A DNA stretch of 42,750 nt, from positions 1-42,750 of the IMG/VR virus record IMGVR_UViG_3300023223_000144, one strand, 5' to 3'. The DNA comes from a virus. The notes below the pieces were generated by a model. That model was not told the origin of the DNA and did no database searches. It worked only from the letters and a program-made list of their open reading frames with translations. Positions within the stretch are counted from its first letter, which is position 1. The number at the start of each line of letters is the position of its first letter. The translations under genes were made by a program, and so were the position numbers. Shown here in pieces: positions 1 to 8,822 of this stretch.

Positions 1-1
1 A

Positions 2-118
2 ATGATGAACGGGCTTCGCTCGTGCATAGCACAGATGGGCGGCAACCCCTCAGATATAAGTAAGGTAACGGTTCCTGATGAAGAAAGTGAAGACCCGACG
101 GAAGCTTATTTCAACTAA
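2..118 (+). CDS. terS: terminase small subunit, C-terminal fragment
   Basis: The frame is open from the left edge of the window and encodes about 38 residues, so the 5' part lies outside. The segment LRSCIAQMGGNPSDISKV followed by an acidic tail resembles the C-terminus of P27-family small terminases, where a Leu-rich helix leads to a G-x-x-P-S-x-R/K motif. These subunits recognise phage DNA and recruit the large subunit. It overlaps the large terminase start by 41 bases, the usual gene order. The call rests on a short fragment plus position. Confidence 0.6.
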   Translation: MMNGLRSCIAQMGGNPSDISKVTVPDEESEDPTEAYFN

Positions 119-1883
119 AGACCCTACGACTGACTATGCTAAAAATATTGACAACGGAGTAATAATTGCGGGGCCATATGTACGAGATGCATGTAAAAGA
201 CATTTAACTGATCTGAAAAATAAACGCGGTTTAGTTTTTGATATTGGTTTAGCTAACAGGGCCATAGCTTATTTTAAAGATGTGTTGACTGTAGAGAAAG
301 AATTTGAAGATGAGTTTGGTGAAGTATCAAGTGAGGCAATCCCATTTAAATTAGAACCGTCTCAATGTTTTATAATTGGCTCAATATTTGGTTGGAAGAA
401 TAAATTAGGATATCGAAGGTTCCGGCGGGCTTATATTGAAATAGGTAAAGGGAATGGGAAAAGTCCACTAGCTGCTGGTGTTGGTCATTATATGCTGACG
501 GCGGATAAGAAAATAAGGGCGGAGGTTTATTCCGCTGCCACTGATATGGATCAAGCGGCTATCCTTTTTAGAGATGCAGTTGCGATGAGAAAGCGTTCAC
601 CGGCATTAAGGAGGCGGCTTTCTACTAGCGGTAACAACCCGGTTTGGCAATTAACTGATTTATCTAAGCTATCTTTTTTTAAACCAATTGCCGCAAACAA
701 AAAAGGTAAGTCTGGTATTCGACCGCATTGTGCGCTAATTGATGAAGTGCATGAACACCCGGACAATAGCGTGATTGAAATGCTACGGGCTGGGACAAAA
801 GGAAACCGGCAGGCATTAATATTTGAAATCACCAATTCAGGTTGGGATAGAAATTCAGTTTGTTGGCAGGAACATGAGTATTCTTGTAAGATTGCATCTG
901 GTGAAGAAAAGAATGATGCATGGTTTTCTTATGTTTGCGCCTTGGATACTGATGACGACCCTTTCAAGGATGAGTCTTGTTGGATTAAAGCCAATCCTTT
1001 GATGGGGGTATCGATACAGAAGGAATATATTCGCGAACAAGTGGTAGAAGCGAAAGGCATGCCTTCTAAAGAATCGACGGTAAGAAGGTTAAACTTCTGC
1101 CAGTGGACGGATTCTGACGAAGGTTGGATAACAAATGGTTTATGGGAAGCCATAGAAGATGAAATAAGCCTTGAAGAGTTTAATGGTTGCGAATGTTACG
1201 GAGGATTAGATTTATCTTTTACGATTGATTTGTCTGCGCTGGCTTTGGTTTTTCCAAAGGATGGATTTTTAAATTTATTTGTATTCTTCTGGAAACCAAA
1301 AGTAGGACTTGAGGAAGCGGAAAAAAAAGACAGGCGGCATTACAAAGTTTGGTCCGACCAGGGCCATCTTGATTTAACCGAAGGCAAGGTCATTAAATTA
1401 GGGCCGATAGCCAGAAAGTTAGGTTGGATACAAGATAAATTTGATTTAAAAAATATTGCCTACGACGCATATCGTCATAAAGAATTGAAAGAAGACCTTG
1501 CAGATTTAGGGTTTGAAATACCAATGATAGAACACCCTCAAGGTTTTCGTAGAACGCAGAGATATGAAGATGAAAGTGGTAATAAGATATTAGATAAAAA
1601 CGGCAAGGCTACTGGAAACCCATTATGGATGCCCGACAGCGTTCAGGCTTTGGAAACCTCAATAATTGAGGAAACATTAAAAACACCTATTAACCCTTTA
1701 TTGAGATCACATGTCGCGTCTGTTGCGGTTAGACTTGATCCCTCCGGGACGGATAACAAAATGTTTAATAAATTAAAATCAAACGGCAGGATCGATGGGA
1801 TAGTGGCTAGTGCGATGGCTGTAGGATTGGCAGGGATTAAAGTAATAACAGAACCAGTTTCTTTCTGGGAAAGCGCATCATGA
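78..1883 (+). CDS. terL: terminase large subunit (Terminase_1, HK97-type)
   Basis: This is the 601-aa packaging motor ATPase and nuclease. A Walker A-like GKGNGKS lies at residues 123-129 and a Walker B with catalytic acid, ALIDEVHEH, at about 219-227. A coupling-motif region follows (FEITNSG, about 249-255). The C-terminal half carries the RNase H-like nuclease domain, beginning at GGLDLS (about 375-380) with the first metal-binding Asp. Length and order fit the Terminase_1 family. It is followed by the portal gene with an ATGA overlap, suggesting translational coupling. The ATG at 78 lies inside the small subunit gene. Confidence 0.95.
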   Translation: MKKVKTRRKLISTKDPTTDYAKNIDNGVIIAGPYVRDACKRHLTDLKNKRGLVFDIGLANRAIAYFKDVLTVEKEFEDEFGEVSSEAIPFKLEPSQCFIIGSIFGWKNKLGYRRFRRAYIEIGKGNGKSPLAAGVGHYMLTADKKIRAEVYSAATDMDQAAILFRDAVAMRKRSPALRRRLSTSGNNPVWQLTDLSKLSFFKPIAANKKGKSGIRPHCALIDEVHEHPDNSVIEMLRAGTKGNRQALIFEITNSGWDRNSVCWQEHEYSCKIASGEEKNDAWFSYVCALDTDDDPFKDESCWIKANPLMGVSIQKEYIREQVVEAKGMPSKESTVRRLNFCQWTDSDEGWITNGLWEAIEDEISLEEFNGCECYGGLDLSFTIDLSALALVFPKDGFLNLFVFFWKPKVGLEEAEKKDRRHYKVWSDQGHLDLTEGKVIKLGPIARKLGWIQDKFDLKNIAYDAYRHKELKEDLADLGFEIPMIEHPQGFRRTQRYEDESGNKILDKNGKATGNPLWMPDSVQALETSIIEETLKTPINPLLRSHVASVAVRLDPSGTDNKMFNKLKSNGRIDGIVASAMAVGLAGIKVITEPVSFWESAS

Positions 1884-3088
1884 GTATTTTGGATTGGTTC
1901 AGACCTAAAGAAGTAAAGATATCTTCGCGGGATTTAATGAATGAGATTTTCCGGGGTAGGGAGTCGCGGTCTGGTGAACCGGTGACGGTAAAGACTGCTT
2001 TGGATGTAACAACAGTATTTGATTGTGTTCGGGTTATTGCCGAGGGAATTTCACAAGTTCCGTTTAGGCTTTTTCAGGAGGCTAACGGAAAGCGTAAGCC
2101 AGCGAAAGACCATCCGCTTTTTGACGTGTTGCACAGGAAGCCGAACCCTTGGCAGACTTCTTTTGAATATCGCGAAACAAAGATGTTTCATGCTTTGCTG
2201 ACAGGTAATGCTTACAGCTTTAAAAATATGGTGGGTAGTCGCCGGGAAATACGGGAACTAATACCAATTGAACCAAACAGGGTTGAAGTTAAACAGTTAC
2301 CCGACCTTACTTTGGTTTATATAATTACAGCACCAAACGGCGAAAAGAAAACTTTCCCGCAAGATATGATATGGCATATCAAAGGTCCGTCCTGGAATAG
2401 CTGGTTAGGGCTAGAAGCGGTCACCTTGGCGAGGGAGGCAATCGGACTTGCGATATCCACGGAGGCCACGCAGTCAGATTTGCATAAGAACGGCGTTCAA
2501 ACCTCCGGCACTTATTCAGTGGATTCAGTATTGGAAGTTGACCAATATGAAGTGTTACAAAAATGGATAGCAGAAAACTTTAATAATAGTGGTCCTATGA
2601 TTTTAGACCGCAGTGCAAAGTGGTCATCTAATCAAATGTCTGGAGTAGATGCGCAACATTTAGAAACGCGGAAACTGCAGATAGAAGAAGTTTGCCGGGC
2701 CTTTAGGGTTATGCCTATCATGGTAGGTCACTCTGACAACACCGGGACATACGCAAGCGCGGAACAATTATTTATAGCCCACGTGACGCATACGCTTTCG
2801 CCTTGGTATGTGAGAATAGAACAATCTGTTAATGCTAATTTACTGACAGACGCAGATAGAAAAAAAGGTATCTTTGCGAAGTTTACCGTACAGGCATTAC
2901 TCAGGGGCGCGGCAAAAGACAGGGCGGAAGTGTTCGCGCGGGCTTTAGGGTCTGGTGGGTCACCTGCTTGGATGACACAAAACGAAATAAGGGCTTTAGA
3001 AGAAATGGACAGCATAGAAGGTGGCGACACTTTGTTTAGCGGTTCAAATTCAGGAGAAGACAGTGCAAAACCTACTACAACAGTTTGA
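1880..3088 (+). CDS. portal protein (HK97 family)
   Basis: This 402-aa protein forms the dodecameric ring at the capsid vertex through which DNA enters. The early segment TALDVTTVFDCVRVIAEGISQVPF, the HPLFDVLHRKPNP motif (about 74-86) and the central LLTGNAYSF are hallmarks of the HK97-type portal family. The start overlaps the terminase stop (ATGA). The C-terminal tail is polar and overlaps the protease start by 26 bases. Nothing is unusual in length. Confidence 0.93.
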   Translation: MSILDWFRPKEVKISSRDLMNEIFRGRESRSGEPVTVKTALDVTTVFDCVRVIAEGISQVPFRLFQEANGKRKPAKDHPLFDVLHRKPNPWQTSFEYRETKMFHALLTGNAYSFKNMVGSRREIRELIPIEPNRVEVKQLPDLTLVYIITAPNGEKKTFPQDMIWHIKGPSWNSWLGLEAVTLAREAIGLAISTEATQSDLHKNGVQTSGTYSVDSVLEVDQYEVLQKWIAENFNNSGPMILDRSAKWSSNQMSGVDAQHLETRKLQIEEVCRAFRVMPIMVGHSDNTGTYASAEQLFIAHVTHTLSPWYVRIEQSVNANLLTDADRKKGIFAKFTVQALLRGAAKDRAEVFARALGSGGSPAWMTQNEIRALEEMDSIEGGDTLFSGSNSGEDSAKPTTTV

Positions 3089-3764
3089 AGTTAAATTTAC
3101 CGATGAAGGCACCAAGGAAGGTACGTTTGAAGGCTATGGGGCTTTCTTCAAGAATACCGACTCTTATGGCGATGTAATTCAGAACGGTGCGTTCAAGGAT
3201 AATCTGAAAGAGTGGAAGACCGCAGGCAAGCTCCCGCCCATGTTATCACAGCATGGCGGGTTTAAAATGTCCCCTGATGATCTAATTCCAATTGGTAAAT
3301 GGGAACATATGGAAGAAGACAGCAAAGGCCTGTTCGTTAAAGGTAGGCTGATTAATCTTGATACAGAACGCGGTAAACAAATACACGGGGCCATGAAAGA
3401 AGGCGTATTAGACGGAATGTCTATCGGATACCATGCCAAAGAATTTACATTAGGAACAAAACCAAGTGAGCCGGTAAGGTTATTGAAAAAGATTGACCTT
3501 GTGGAATTGTCTGTAGTGACATTTCCTGCTAACGGCAAATCACTGATTACAGATATAAAGTCGATGTCGACTATAAGAGATTTTGAGGATGCGCTGTTAC
3601 GCGGGACGCTACCGCCGTTATCTTCAAGAGAGGCCAAGGCATTACTTGCCGAAGGCTATAAAGCTATTCTATCCGAGCGGGACGCCGGGGGAATGGATAA
3701 TGAGCTGATGGATATCGTTCATCAAAATATCGAAACCTTACGGAGTCAATTAAATGGCAAATGA
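3063..3764 (+). CDS. prohead maturation protease (HK97/U35 family)
   Basis: This 233-aa serine protease cleaves the scaffold-like delta domain of the capsid protein during maturation. I chose the GTG at 3063 because AGGAGAAG sits about 8 bases upstream; the longer frame from 3021 would run deep into the portal gene. The expected triad is visible: His64 in LSQH, Ser120 in DGMSIGY, and an acidic residue in LVELSVV (about 148). It overlaps the portal stop and the capsid start (11 bases), as in HK97-like head modules. Confidence 0.92.
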   Translation: MQNLLQQFEVKFTDEGTKEGTFEGYGAFFKNTDSYGDVIQNGAFKDNLKEWKTAGKLPPMLSQHGGFKMSPDDLIPIGKWEHMEEDSKGLFVKGRLINLDTERGKQIHGAMKEGVLDGMSIGYHAKEFTLGTKPSEPVRLLKKIDLVELSVVTFPANGKSLITDIKSMSTIRDFEDALLRGTLPPLSSREAKALLAEGYKAILSERDAGGMDNELMDIVHQNIETLRSQLNGK

Positions 3765-5073
3765 AGACCTTAAGACCTTGCTTGAAGAGCAGGGCAAGAG
3801 CTTCGAGGCGTTTAAAGAAACGCATGAAGAGCTTAAAAATAACGACGTCGTGACAGCCGAAAAACTTGAGCGGATTGAAAAATCCCTTGATGCTGCTGTT
3901 GAACAGAAGGCAGCTATCGACGCCAAATTTGTTGCTGAACAGAAAGAGCGCGAAGATTTGGAAGCACGTCTACAACGGGCTAACATTTCAGGCACCGGTG
4001 AAGATGCTAAAGCAATGCTTGAACTGGCAGAATTCAATATGTCAATGAACTGTCTTGCTAAAGAAAAGAACAGGGACTTTGCTGGTTATGACGCCACACA
4101 ATACGGCGAATACAAGAGTGCCTTTGGTGCGTTCTTACGGAAAAATGACCGTATGCTTAGTGATACTGAAGTCAAAATTCTTTCTGCCGGATCTGATCCT
4201 GATGGTGGTTATTTTGTAACTCCTGATATCACAGGACGCATTGCCAAGCTAATCTTTGAAACCTCCCCTATGCGCCAAGTGGCTTCGGTCCAGACGATCT
4301 CTACAGATAAACTTGAAGGCGAAGAAGACTTGACTGAAGCTGGTGCCGGTTATGCCGGTGAAACATCCCAAGGGTCAGACACCACGACACCACAAACAGG
4401 CAAGTGGGCTATTCAAGTTTATTGGATTGATACCGAGCCAAAAGCAACACAGCAACTGCTTGACGATTCTTTCGTTGACATTGAGGCGTGGATTTCCCGT
4501 AAAGTGGGGGAAAAATTTGCACGGTTTGAAAGTGCTGAATTTGTTGCAGGTTCTACTGGTAAAATTCGTGGGCTTACTTCATATACAACTGCTGCCGATG
4601 ATGGCACGGGTGTTACATGGGGAACTATGGGCCATGTGGTTTCCGGTAAATCGGGAGGCTTCGCAGATTCAAACCCTGCCGATAAGTTCCATGATTTGAT
4701 GGGTACGCTTAAATCAGCATATCTTCCTAACGCTATGTTCATGACACGCAGAACTGTGATTACAGAAATCCGTAAGTTCAAAGACGGTACGGGTAATTAT
4801 ATTTGGCAACCTTCGTTTGTTCTGGGAGTTCCTGAAACAATCATGGGTCACGGCGTTATACGGGCGGAAGATATGCCCACACTGGCTGCTAATTCGTTGT
4901 CATTGGCATTTGGTGATTTCCGTGAAGGTTATCAGATTGTTGACCGTCAGGGTATTCGAGTATTGCGCGATCCCTTTACTGGTAAGCCGTTTGTGAAGTT
5001 CTATACCACCAAACGTGTAGGCGGTGGCATGGTTAACTTTGAAGCCGTAAAATTAATGAAGTTCACAACATAG
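3754..5073 (+). CDS. major capsid protein (HK97 gp5-like)
   Basis: This 439-aa protein begins with a charged coiled coil (about residues 1-85), equivalent to the cleaved delta domain that acts as internal scaffold. The HK97 fold follows, with typical segments such as GGYFVTPDITGRI, SPMRQVASVQTIST and, near the end, the conserved FGDFREGYQIVDRQGIRVLRDPF. The gene overlaps the protease by 11 bases and is followed 13 bases later by a small structural gene. The coiled coil and the adjacent protease support processing after assembly. Confidence 0.95.
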   Translation: MANEDLKTLLEEQGKSFEAFKETHEELKNNDVVTAEKLERIEKSLDAAVEQKAAIDAKFVAEQKEREDLEARLQRANISGTGEDAKAMLELAEFNMSMNCLAKEKNRDFAGYDATQYGEYKSAFGAFLRKNDRMLSDTEVKILSAGSDPDGGYFVTPDITGRIAKLIFETSPMRQVASVQTISTDKLEGEEDLTEAGAGYAGETSQGSDTTTPQTGKWAIQVYWIDTEPKATQQLLDDSFVDIEAWISRKVGEKFARFESAEFVAGSTGKIRGLTSYTTAADDGTGVTWGTMGHVVSGKSGGFADSNPADKFHDLMGTLKSAYLPNAMFMTRRTVITEIRKFKDGTGNYIWQPSFVLGVPETIMGHGVIRAEDMPTLAANSLSLAFGDFREGYQIVDRQGIRVLRDPFTGKPFVKFYTTKRVGGGMVNFEAVKLMKFTT

Positions 5074-5086
5074 AAAGGATATTACC

Positions 5087-5521
5087 ATGAACGGACTTAT
5101 AGACAATTTGGAGATTCGTTTTGTGGGTGCGCTGGTTGCGGCTAGTTCATCTATTGACAATAACTCTACAATCATCGACATGGCGGGTTTTGAATCCGTC
5201 ATGTTTGTGACGGATATTACAGACAGCGTTATTACGGGCGTTGCTGCAATGGAAATTCAATCAAACACCATTAATAGTGATACAGGCATGACAGCGGTTA
5301 CAGGTACGTCTTCCACCGCCACGTCTGGTGCTAATGATGATCTGAACGGTACGTTGCTGGCTTCGGAACTTCGCAAGCCAACAAATCGTTTTGTTCAGGC
5401 AACGCGGTCCTCTGCAACGGCAAATATTGCTTACGGTCCAGTGTATGCGATTCTGAAACCTCTACGGCTTCCTGCTGAACAGGGCGCGACTGTTTCAGAT
5501 ACAGCGTTTATTTCCAACTAA
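5087..5521 (+). CDS. putative capsid-associated (decoration) protein
   Basis: This 144-aa protein is rich in Ala, Thr, Ser and Gly, with alternating beta-type segments and no membrane segment. A good ribosome site (AAAGGAT) precedes the ATG. It lies directly after the major capsid gene and before a strong hairpin, so it is probably made in large amounts with the capsid. A decoration or stabilising role is inferred from position and composition; I do not recognise a named family. Confidence 0.55.
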   Translation: MNGLIDNLEIRFVGALVAASSSIDNNSTIIDMAGFESVMFVTDITDSVITGVAAMEIQSNTINSDTGMTAVTGTSSTATSGANDDLNGTLLASELRKPTNRFVQATRSSATANIAYGPVYAILKPLRLPAEQGATVSDTAFISN

Positions 5522-5527
5522 CCTAAC

Positions 5528-5550
5528 GGGGTGGTCTTCGGGCCACCCTT
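5528..5550 (+). terminator. hairpin with UUCG tetraloop after capsid genes
   Basis: An 8-bp stem (5529-5536 with 5541-5548, one G-U pair) closes a C(UUCG)G tetraloop, an exceptionally stable loop. The sequence after it is only moderately T-rich (TTCATCATTT). It may be a partial terminator or an mRNA stabiliser that sets capsid expression above that of the tail genes. Confidence 0.65.
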
Positions 5551-5572
5551 CATCATTTAAAAGGATTTTACT

Positions 5573-5803
5573 ATGTCACAACAAAGTGCAAATTTTCAAC
5601 GTCAGGGCGATGGAGCTTGGGTTATTCGCGGTAAATTAGTTATTGCTACGGGCGGGGAAATTGTTCCCAATTCGGAAACACAAGCGCCTGCGATTACTGA
5701 CCTTACAGTAACCGGAACCTACGCGACTGACGATACGCCAATTGAAACAGCGATCAACGATATTATAGCCGCGCTAAGGGCTGCAAACATCATAGCGACT
5801 TAA
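5573..5803 (+). CDS. small structural protein, unknown
   Basis: This 76-aa protein has a strong AAAAGGAT ribosome site. The N-terminal half is polar and beta-like; the C-terminal part, AITDLTVTGTYATDDTPIET, leads into a helix (INDIIAALRAANII). Similar layouts occur in small phage head-fibre or adaptor proteins placed after the capsid gene. I can support a virion-associated role by position only. Confidence 0.5.
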   Translation: MSQQSANFQRQGDGAWVIRGKLVIATGGEIVPNSETQAPAITDLTVTGTYATDDTPIETAINDIIAALRAANIIAT

Positions 5804-5816
5804 TGGAGGTAATAAG

Positions 5817-6191
5817 ATGGCACATGGCGTAAGACAAACCGTAGTAATCACGACAGATGGTAGTGGCGATGCTGAATTTTTTGTTGATGGCGGCACTTGG
5901 GTTATTGAAGAAATCAAATATGTCAAGACTGACTTTGCTGCTGGTGTTGATTTTACTATAACGGGTGATATTAGTGGCACAAATATCTGGACAGAATTAG
6001 ATGTGGATGCCTCCGTTACGATAAGACCACGCGGAGCAACACACTCTACAGCCGGGGTGGCGGCGTTATATGCAGCAGCAGGCACGGCGGTTAATGATAA
6101 GATTTTAATCATTGAAGAGCGTGTCAAGATAGTTATTGCTAATGGCGGTGCTACGAAAACGGGCGCAATCACAATCACGTTTGGTGCGTAA
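5817..6191 (+). CDS. unknown beta-rich virion-module protein
   Basis: This 124-aa protein has regular hydrophobic/polar alternation typical of a beta-sandwich, Gly/Ala loops, no Cys and no membrane segment. A consensus GGAGG ribosome site precedes ATG 5817. Its TAA shares one base with the next ATG (TAATG), so the two are translationally coupled. Position between capsid and connector genes suggests a head or fibre-attachment protein. No family was recognised. Confidence 0.5.
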   Translation: MAHGVRQTVVITTDGSGDAEFFVDGGTWVIEEIKYVKTDFAAGVDFTITGDISGTNIWTELDVDASVTIRPRGATHSTAGVAALYAAAGTAVNDKILIIEERVKIVIANGGATKTGAITITFGA

Positions 6192-6469
6192 TGGCCGAGT
6201 ATTTCTTACACGATCCAGACGCAGGACCGATAGATTATTCTGTTGATTTTACGGGTTGGCTTGACGGCGGTGATTCTGTGTCAAGCGTTGTTTGGAGCGT
6301 ATTCCCAATTGGTCCCACGTTAGGCACAAAAAGTCTTGCCGGTGCGGTTGCTACACAGAATGTATCTGGTGGGACTTTAGGCGCGTCTTATCGCTTAACT
6401 GCGAGTGTTACTTCGACTAATGGTGTTGTGGATGATAGATCAATTGTTCTAAGGGTAGGCCAGCAATGA
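6191..6469 (+). CDS. fiber-tail adaptor-like protein
   Basis: This 92-aa single-domain beta protein has HDPDAGPIDYSVDFTGWLDGG at the start, then a W-S-V core, and GASYRLTASVTSTNGVVDDR near the end. That pattern (a DPDA..DY.vD...WL.dGd start and an R.t..v.ts.G..d.RS end) matches small Ig-like proteins named phage fiber-tail adaptor in databases, as far as I can recall. It overlaps the next gene by ATGA. Role assignment is by pattern memory and position. Confidence 0.5.
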   Translation: MAEYFLHDPDAGPIDYSVDFTGWLDGGDSVSSVVWSVFPIGPTLGTKSLAGAVATQNVSGGTLGASYRLTASVTSTNGVVDDRSIVLRVGQQ

Positions 6470-7077
6470 GACATACACTTCATAATAATCGTGAATTTCT
6501 TAACATGAGCCACAATCAGATAAACGCTCCTGCGAGTTTTCCAATAACTTTACAACAAGTGAAGGAATGGACCCGGATTAAAGACAACATATCGGACGCG
6601 GAGTTATCAGGATTAATACAGGCCGCGACTGGCAGTGCGGAATCTCTTATGAACAGGCCAATAATTAACCGTTCGTATACACAGACAATGGACTTTTTAC
6701 CTTCTGTTATTGAATTGTTACAGGTCAAAGTTCAATCAGTCACGAGCATTACTTATCTTGATACTGATGGCAATCAACAAACCCTTGCGGCAGATCAGTA
6801 CCGTATTGACTTTGGGAGTTTGTATAAAAAAGCCACAATTGAACCGGCTCACAGCATTACGTGGCCGAATACCAGAAATGTATCAGGATCGATCATAATC
6901 ACTTATGTGGCTGGATTTGGGGTAGATTTAAACTCAGTCCCGGCAGATGTACAACAGGCAATCGCGTATCTGGTGGGCCATTATTACGATACACGGGATA
7001 TCGTAGGTGAAAACGCAATGATACCAGAAACGGCGCACGATATTTTACTCCGACATAGGGCATATGCTTTATCATGA
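6466..7077 (+). CDS. head-tail connector protein (gp6-like)
   Basis: This 203-aa protein matches the HK97 gp6/Phi ETA-type adaptor family: ITLQQVKEWTRIKDNISDAEL at about 28-48 is the conserved opening helix pair, followed by AATGSAESLMNRPII and a late PADVQQAIAYLVGHYYDTRD. Connector proteins form the ring under the portal. The start at 6466 overlaps the upstream stop (ATGA) and has a GG-rich ribosome site; an in-frame ATG at 6505 lacks one. Confidence 0.85.
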   Translation: MRHTLHNNREFLNMSHNQINAPASFPITLQQVKEWTRIKDNISDAELSGLIQAATGSAESLMNRPIINRSYTQTMDFLPSVIELLQVKVQSVTSITYLDTDGNQQTLAADQYRIDFGSLYKKATIEPAHSITWPNTRNVSGSIIITYVAGFGVDLNSVPADVQQAIAYLVGHYYDTRDIVGENAMIPETAHDILLRHRAYALS

Positions 7078-7385
7078 GAATGCGCGAAATGGTCGCTATA
7101 AAGGTTAATTCTTACTCAAAGGATGACTTAGGGGGCAATATACCTACAGTAACAACACTTGCAACTGTATGTGCGAGAGTGCAGCCGCTACGTGGTCAGG
7201 AAATGAAGGATATAGGGCGGCTTGCCGCGAAACAGTTATATTTGATTACGATCAGACACAGAACAGACGTAACCACAGATAATTTTATTATTTGGGACGG
7301 GAAAACCTTAAACATCCGATCAGTCCAGAATAGGGATGAAAGAAGCCAATTTCTTTCTATGGAATGTGAAGAAGGCGTAGAATAA
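7074..7385 (+). CDS. head closure protein (head-tail joining family)
   Basis: This 103-aa beta-barrel protein has a typical layout: a short N-terminus, VNSYSKDDLGGNIPTVTTLATVCARVQPL, then a strand set ending IIWDGKTLNIRSVQNRDER. This matches the SPP1 gp16/phage H-T-joining family, which plugs the connector after DNA packaging. ATGA overlap upstream and TAATG overlap downstream place it firmly in the neck operon. Confidence 0.82.
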   Translation: MRMREMVAIKVNSYSKDDLGGNIPTVTTLATVCARVQPLRGQEMKDIGRLAAKQLYLITIRHRTDVTTDNFIIWDGKTLNIRSVQNRDERSQFLSMECEEGVE

Positions 7386-7783
7386 TGGCAAGCCGGTTAA
7401 CAGGAGCGAACAGATTACGCCGCAAGTTATCGCGTATGCCGAAAGAAATACAAAAAGACGTTGAGGTAGGATTAAGAGATGGTGCGAATATAATCTTTAG
7501 AGAAGCACAGGCAACAGTACGCAGAAGGTTTGACGATTTGGCCGAGGCCATGCATATCAAGCGCGGAACCAGGGGGTTAAGTTTTCAGATAGGTTATTGG
7601 AAAAAAGGTAATATCCGAAGATGGCGCAAGGCTGGGTGGCGGGCCAAGTTTATTGAATTCGGCACAAGGACCGTTAGAGCGTTCCCCTTTATGGGCCGGG
7701 CTTATTTTAAAAACGAAAAGAAAATAATAAGTCGTATAAATCGCGGAGTTGATAGAGCTTTAAAAAGGGCGGCAAAACTATAA
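7385..7783 (+). CDS. HK97 gp10-like neck/tail protein
   Basis: This 132-aa basic protein has an N-terminal helix (LRRKLSRMPKEIQKDVEVGL), a middle segment with GLSFQIGYWKKG, and the conserved FIEFGTRTVRAFPFMGRAYF near residues 92-111. This E-x-G-T...PFM.pA pattern is the signature of the gp10/tail completion family. It shares one base with its neighbours at both ends. Confidence 0.85.
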   Translation: MASRLTGANRLRRKLSRMPKEIQKDVEVGLRDGANIIFREAQATVRRRFDDLAEAMHIKRGTRGLSFQIGYWKKGNIRRWRKAGWRAKFIEFGTRTVRAFPFMGRAYFKNEKKIISRINRGVDRALKRAAKL

Positions 7784-8160
7784 TGTTGGAATTTAAAAAA
7801 GCGGTTTATCTGGTTCTGTCTACCGATGGGACTTTAACCGGGCTGACAACAATACATGAACGGGCGAAATTAGACGAGCCAACGCCATTTGTTGATTTAG
7901 CTGACAGTTTGGAAATTGACTGGTCAACAAAATCATTTACCGGGGCTGAATATCTTATAAGAATGCATATATTCGCAGACACTACGGATATCGTATTACA
8001 AATAGCGGAAAGAATACGAACGTTGCTTCATAGGCAGGAATTGACAGTAACAGGCAAGAATTTCGTTGATATGCACCACGAAGATACTGAGATTTTGATA
8101 GACAAAGACGAAACCACATTACACGGAATTGTAAGCTTTCGAGCCTTGGTTCAGGGATGA
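7783..8160 (+). CDS. tail terminator/completion protein (DUF3168)
   Basis: This 125-aa alpha/beta protein follows the gp10-like gene, which is the standard slot for DUF3168 tail completion proteins. The pattern of an N-terminal helix, TPFVDLADSLEIDWSTKSF, then FADTTDIVLQIAERIRTLLH and a final beta strand ending SFRALVQG fits the family. The protein would cap the tail tube and join it to the head. It overlaps the next gene by ATGA. Confidence 0.8.
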   Translation: MLEFKKAVYLVLSTDGTLTGLTTIHERAKLDEPTPFVDLADSLEIDWSTKSFTGAEYLIRMHIFADTTDIVLQIAERIRTLLHRQELTVTGKNFVDMHHEDTEILIDKDETTLHGIVSFRALVQG

Positions 8161-8819
8161 ATATAGACCGTTTGAGGGGTATTCATTCAGGTAAGGTAGG
8201 AATTATATTAGGCGGTGGCCCGTCTTTACCGAAACAATTACAAAACAAGCCTGATAATGCCATTGTGTTTGGTGTGAACAGCCATGCGAGCCGGGTAATA
8301 AAGTGTGATTATATCATTTTCAATGATGAAAACACCTACACGGCGGTTAAAGACCTTGAGGGGCGCAAAATAAGCCGGTGGCGTCATGATATAACACAGG
8401 ATGCACCTAAAGGGCTAATTAGCGGCATTTGCGCACTCAGGGCGGCTCAAATCATGGGATGTTACCCTATAATCCTTATGGGGTTTGATTGTTACGAAAA
8501 CAAAGGGTATTTCTGGAATTTTGGTGCTGAATTGCTTGGAAATACAATATCTGTTCAAAAACATGTTGATTGTTGGAAAAAAGAGGACAAACGCGGCGTT
8601 TATGTTGCGGGTGGGCCTTTAAAAGAGGTGTTTGAAATGGCTAAAGACGTACAAAACAGACCAAAAACGATGCATATTAAAATTATTAAAGACCAAAGCG
8701 TCCCTCTTGATGACAGGCGTTCGGTCAATTTCATTCGCGGGGTGTATCCTAAAATGTCCGCTGAACTGGCAGAAGCTGCCATAAACGCCAAATGTGGCAA
8801 ATTAATAGAAAAGGAATAG
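8157..8819 (+). CDS. DUF115/MptE-like Rossmann enzyme (cargo gene)
   Basis: This 220-aa protein opens with beta strand VGIILGGGPSL (GGGPSL at 19-24). This glycine-rich loop is found in DUF115/MptE-like proteins and GT42-type sialyltransferases. A second core motif, ICALRAAQIMGCYPIILMGFDCY, sits at about 91-113, and CDYIIFND at about 51-58. It is soluble and not a known tail part. Its start overlaps the tail terminator stop (ATGA), and the tube protein follows 3 bases later, so it is co-expressed with the virion. A nucleotide- or nucleotide-sugar-handling activity is inferred; the substrate is unknown. Confidence 0.6.
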   Translation: MNIDRLRGIHSGKVGIILGGGPSLPKQLQNKPDNAIVFGVNSHASRVIKCDYIIFNDENTYTAVKDLEGRKISRWRHDITQDAPKGLISGICALRAAQIMGCYPIILMGFDCYENKGYFWNFGAELLGNTISVQKHVDCWKKEDKRGVYVAGGPLKEVFEMAKDVQNRPKTMHIKIIKDQSVPLDDRRSVNFIRGVYPKMSAELAEAAINAKCGKLIEKE

Positions 8820-8822
8820 ATT

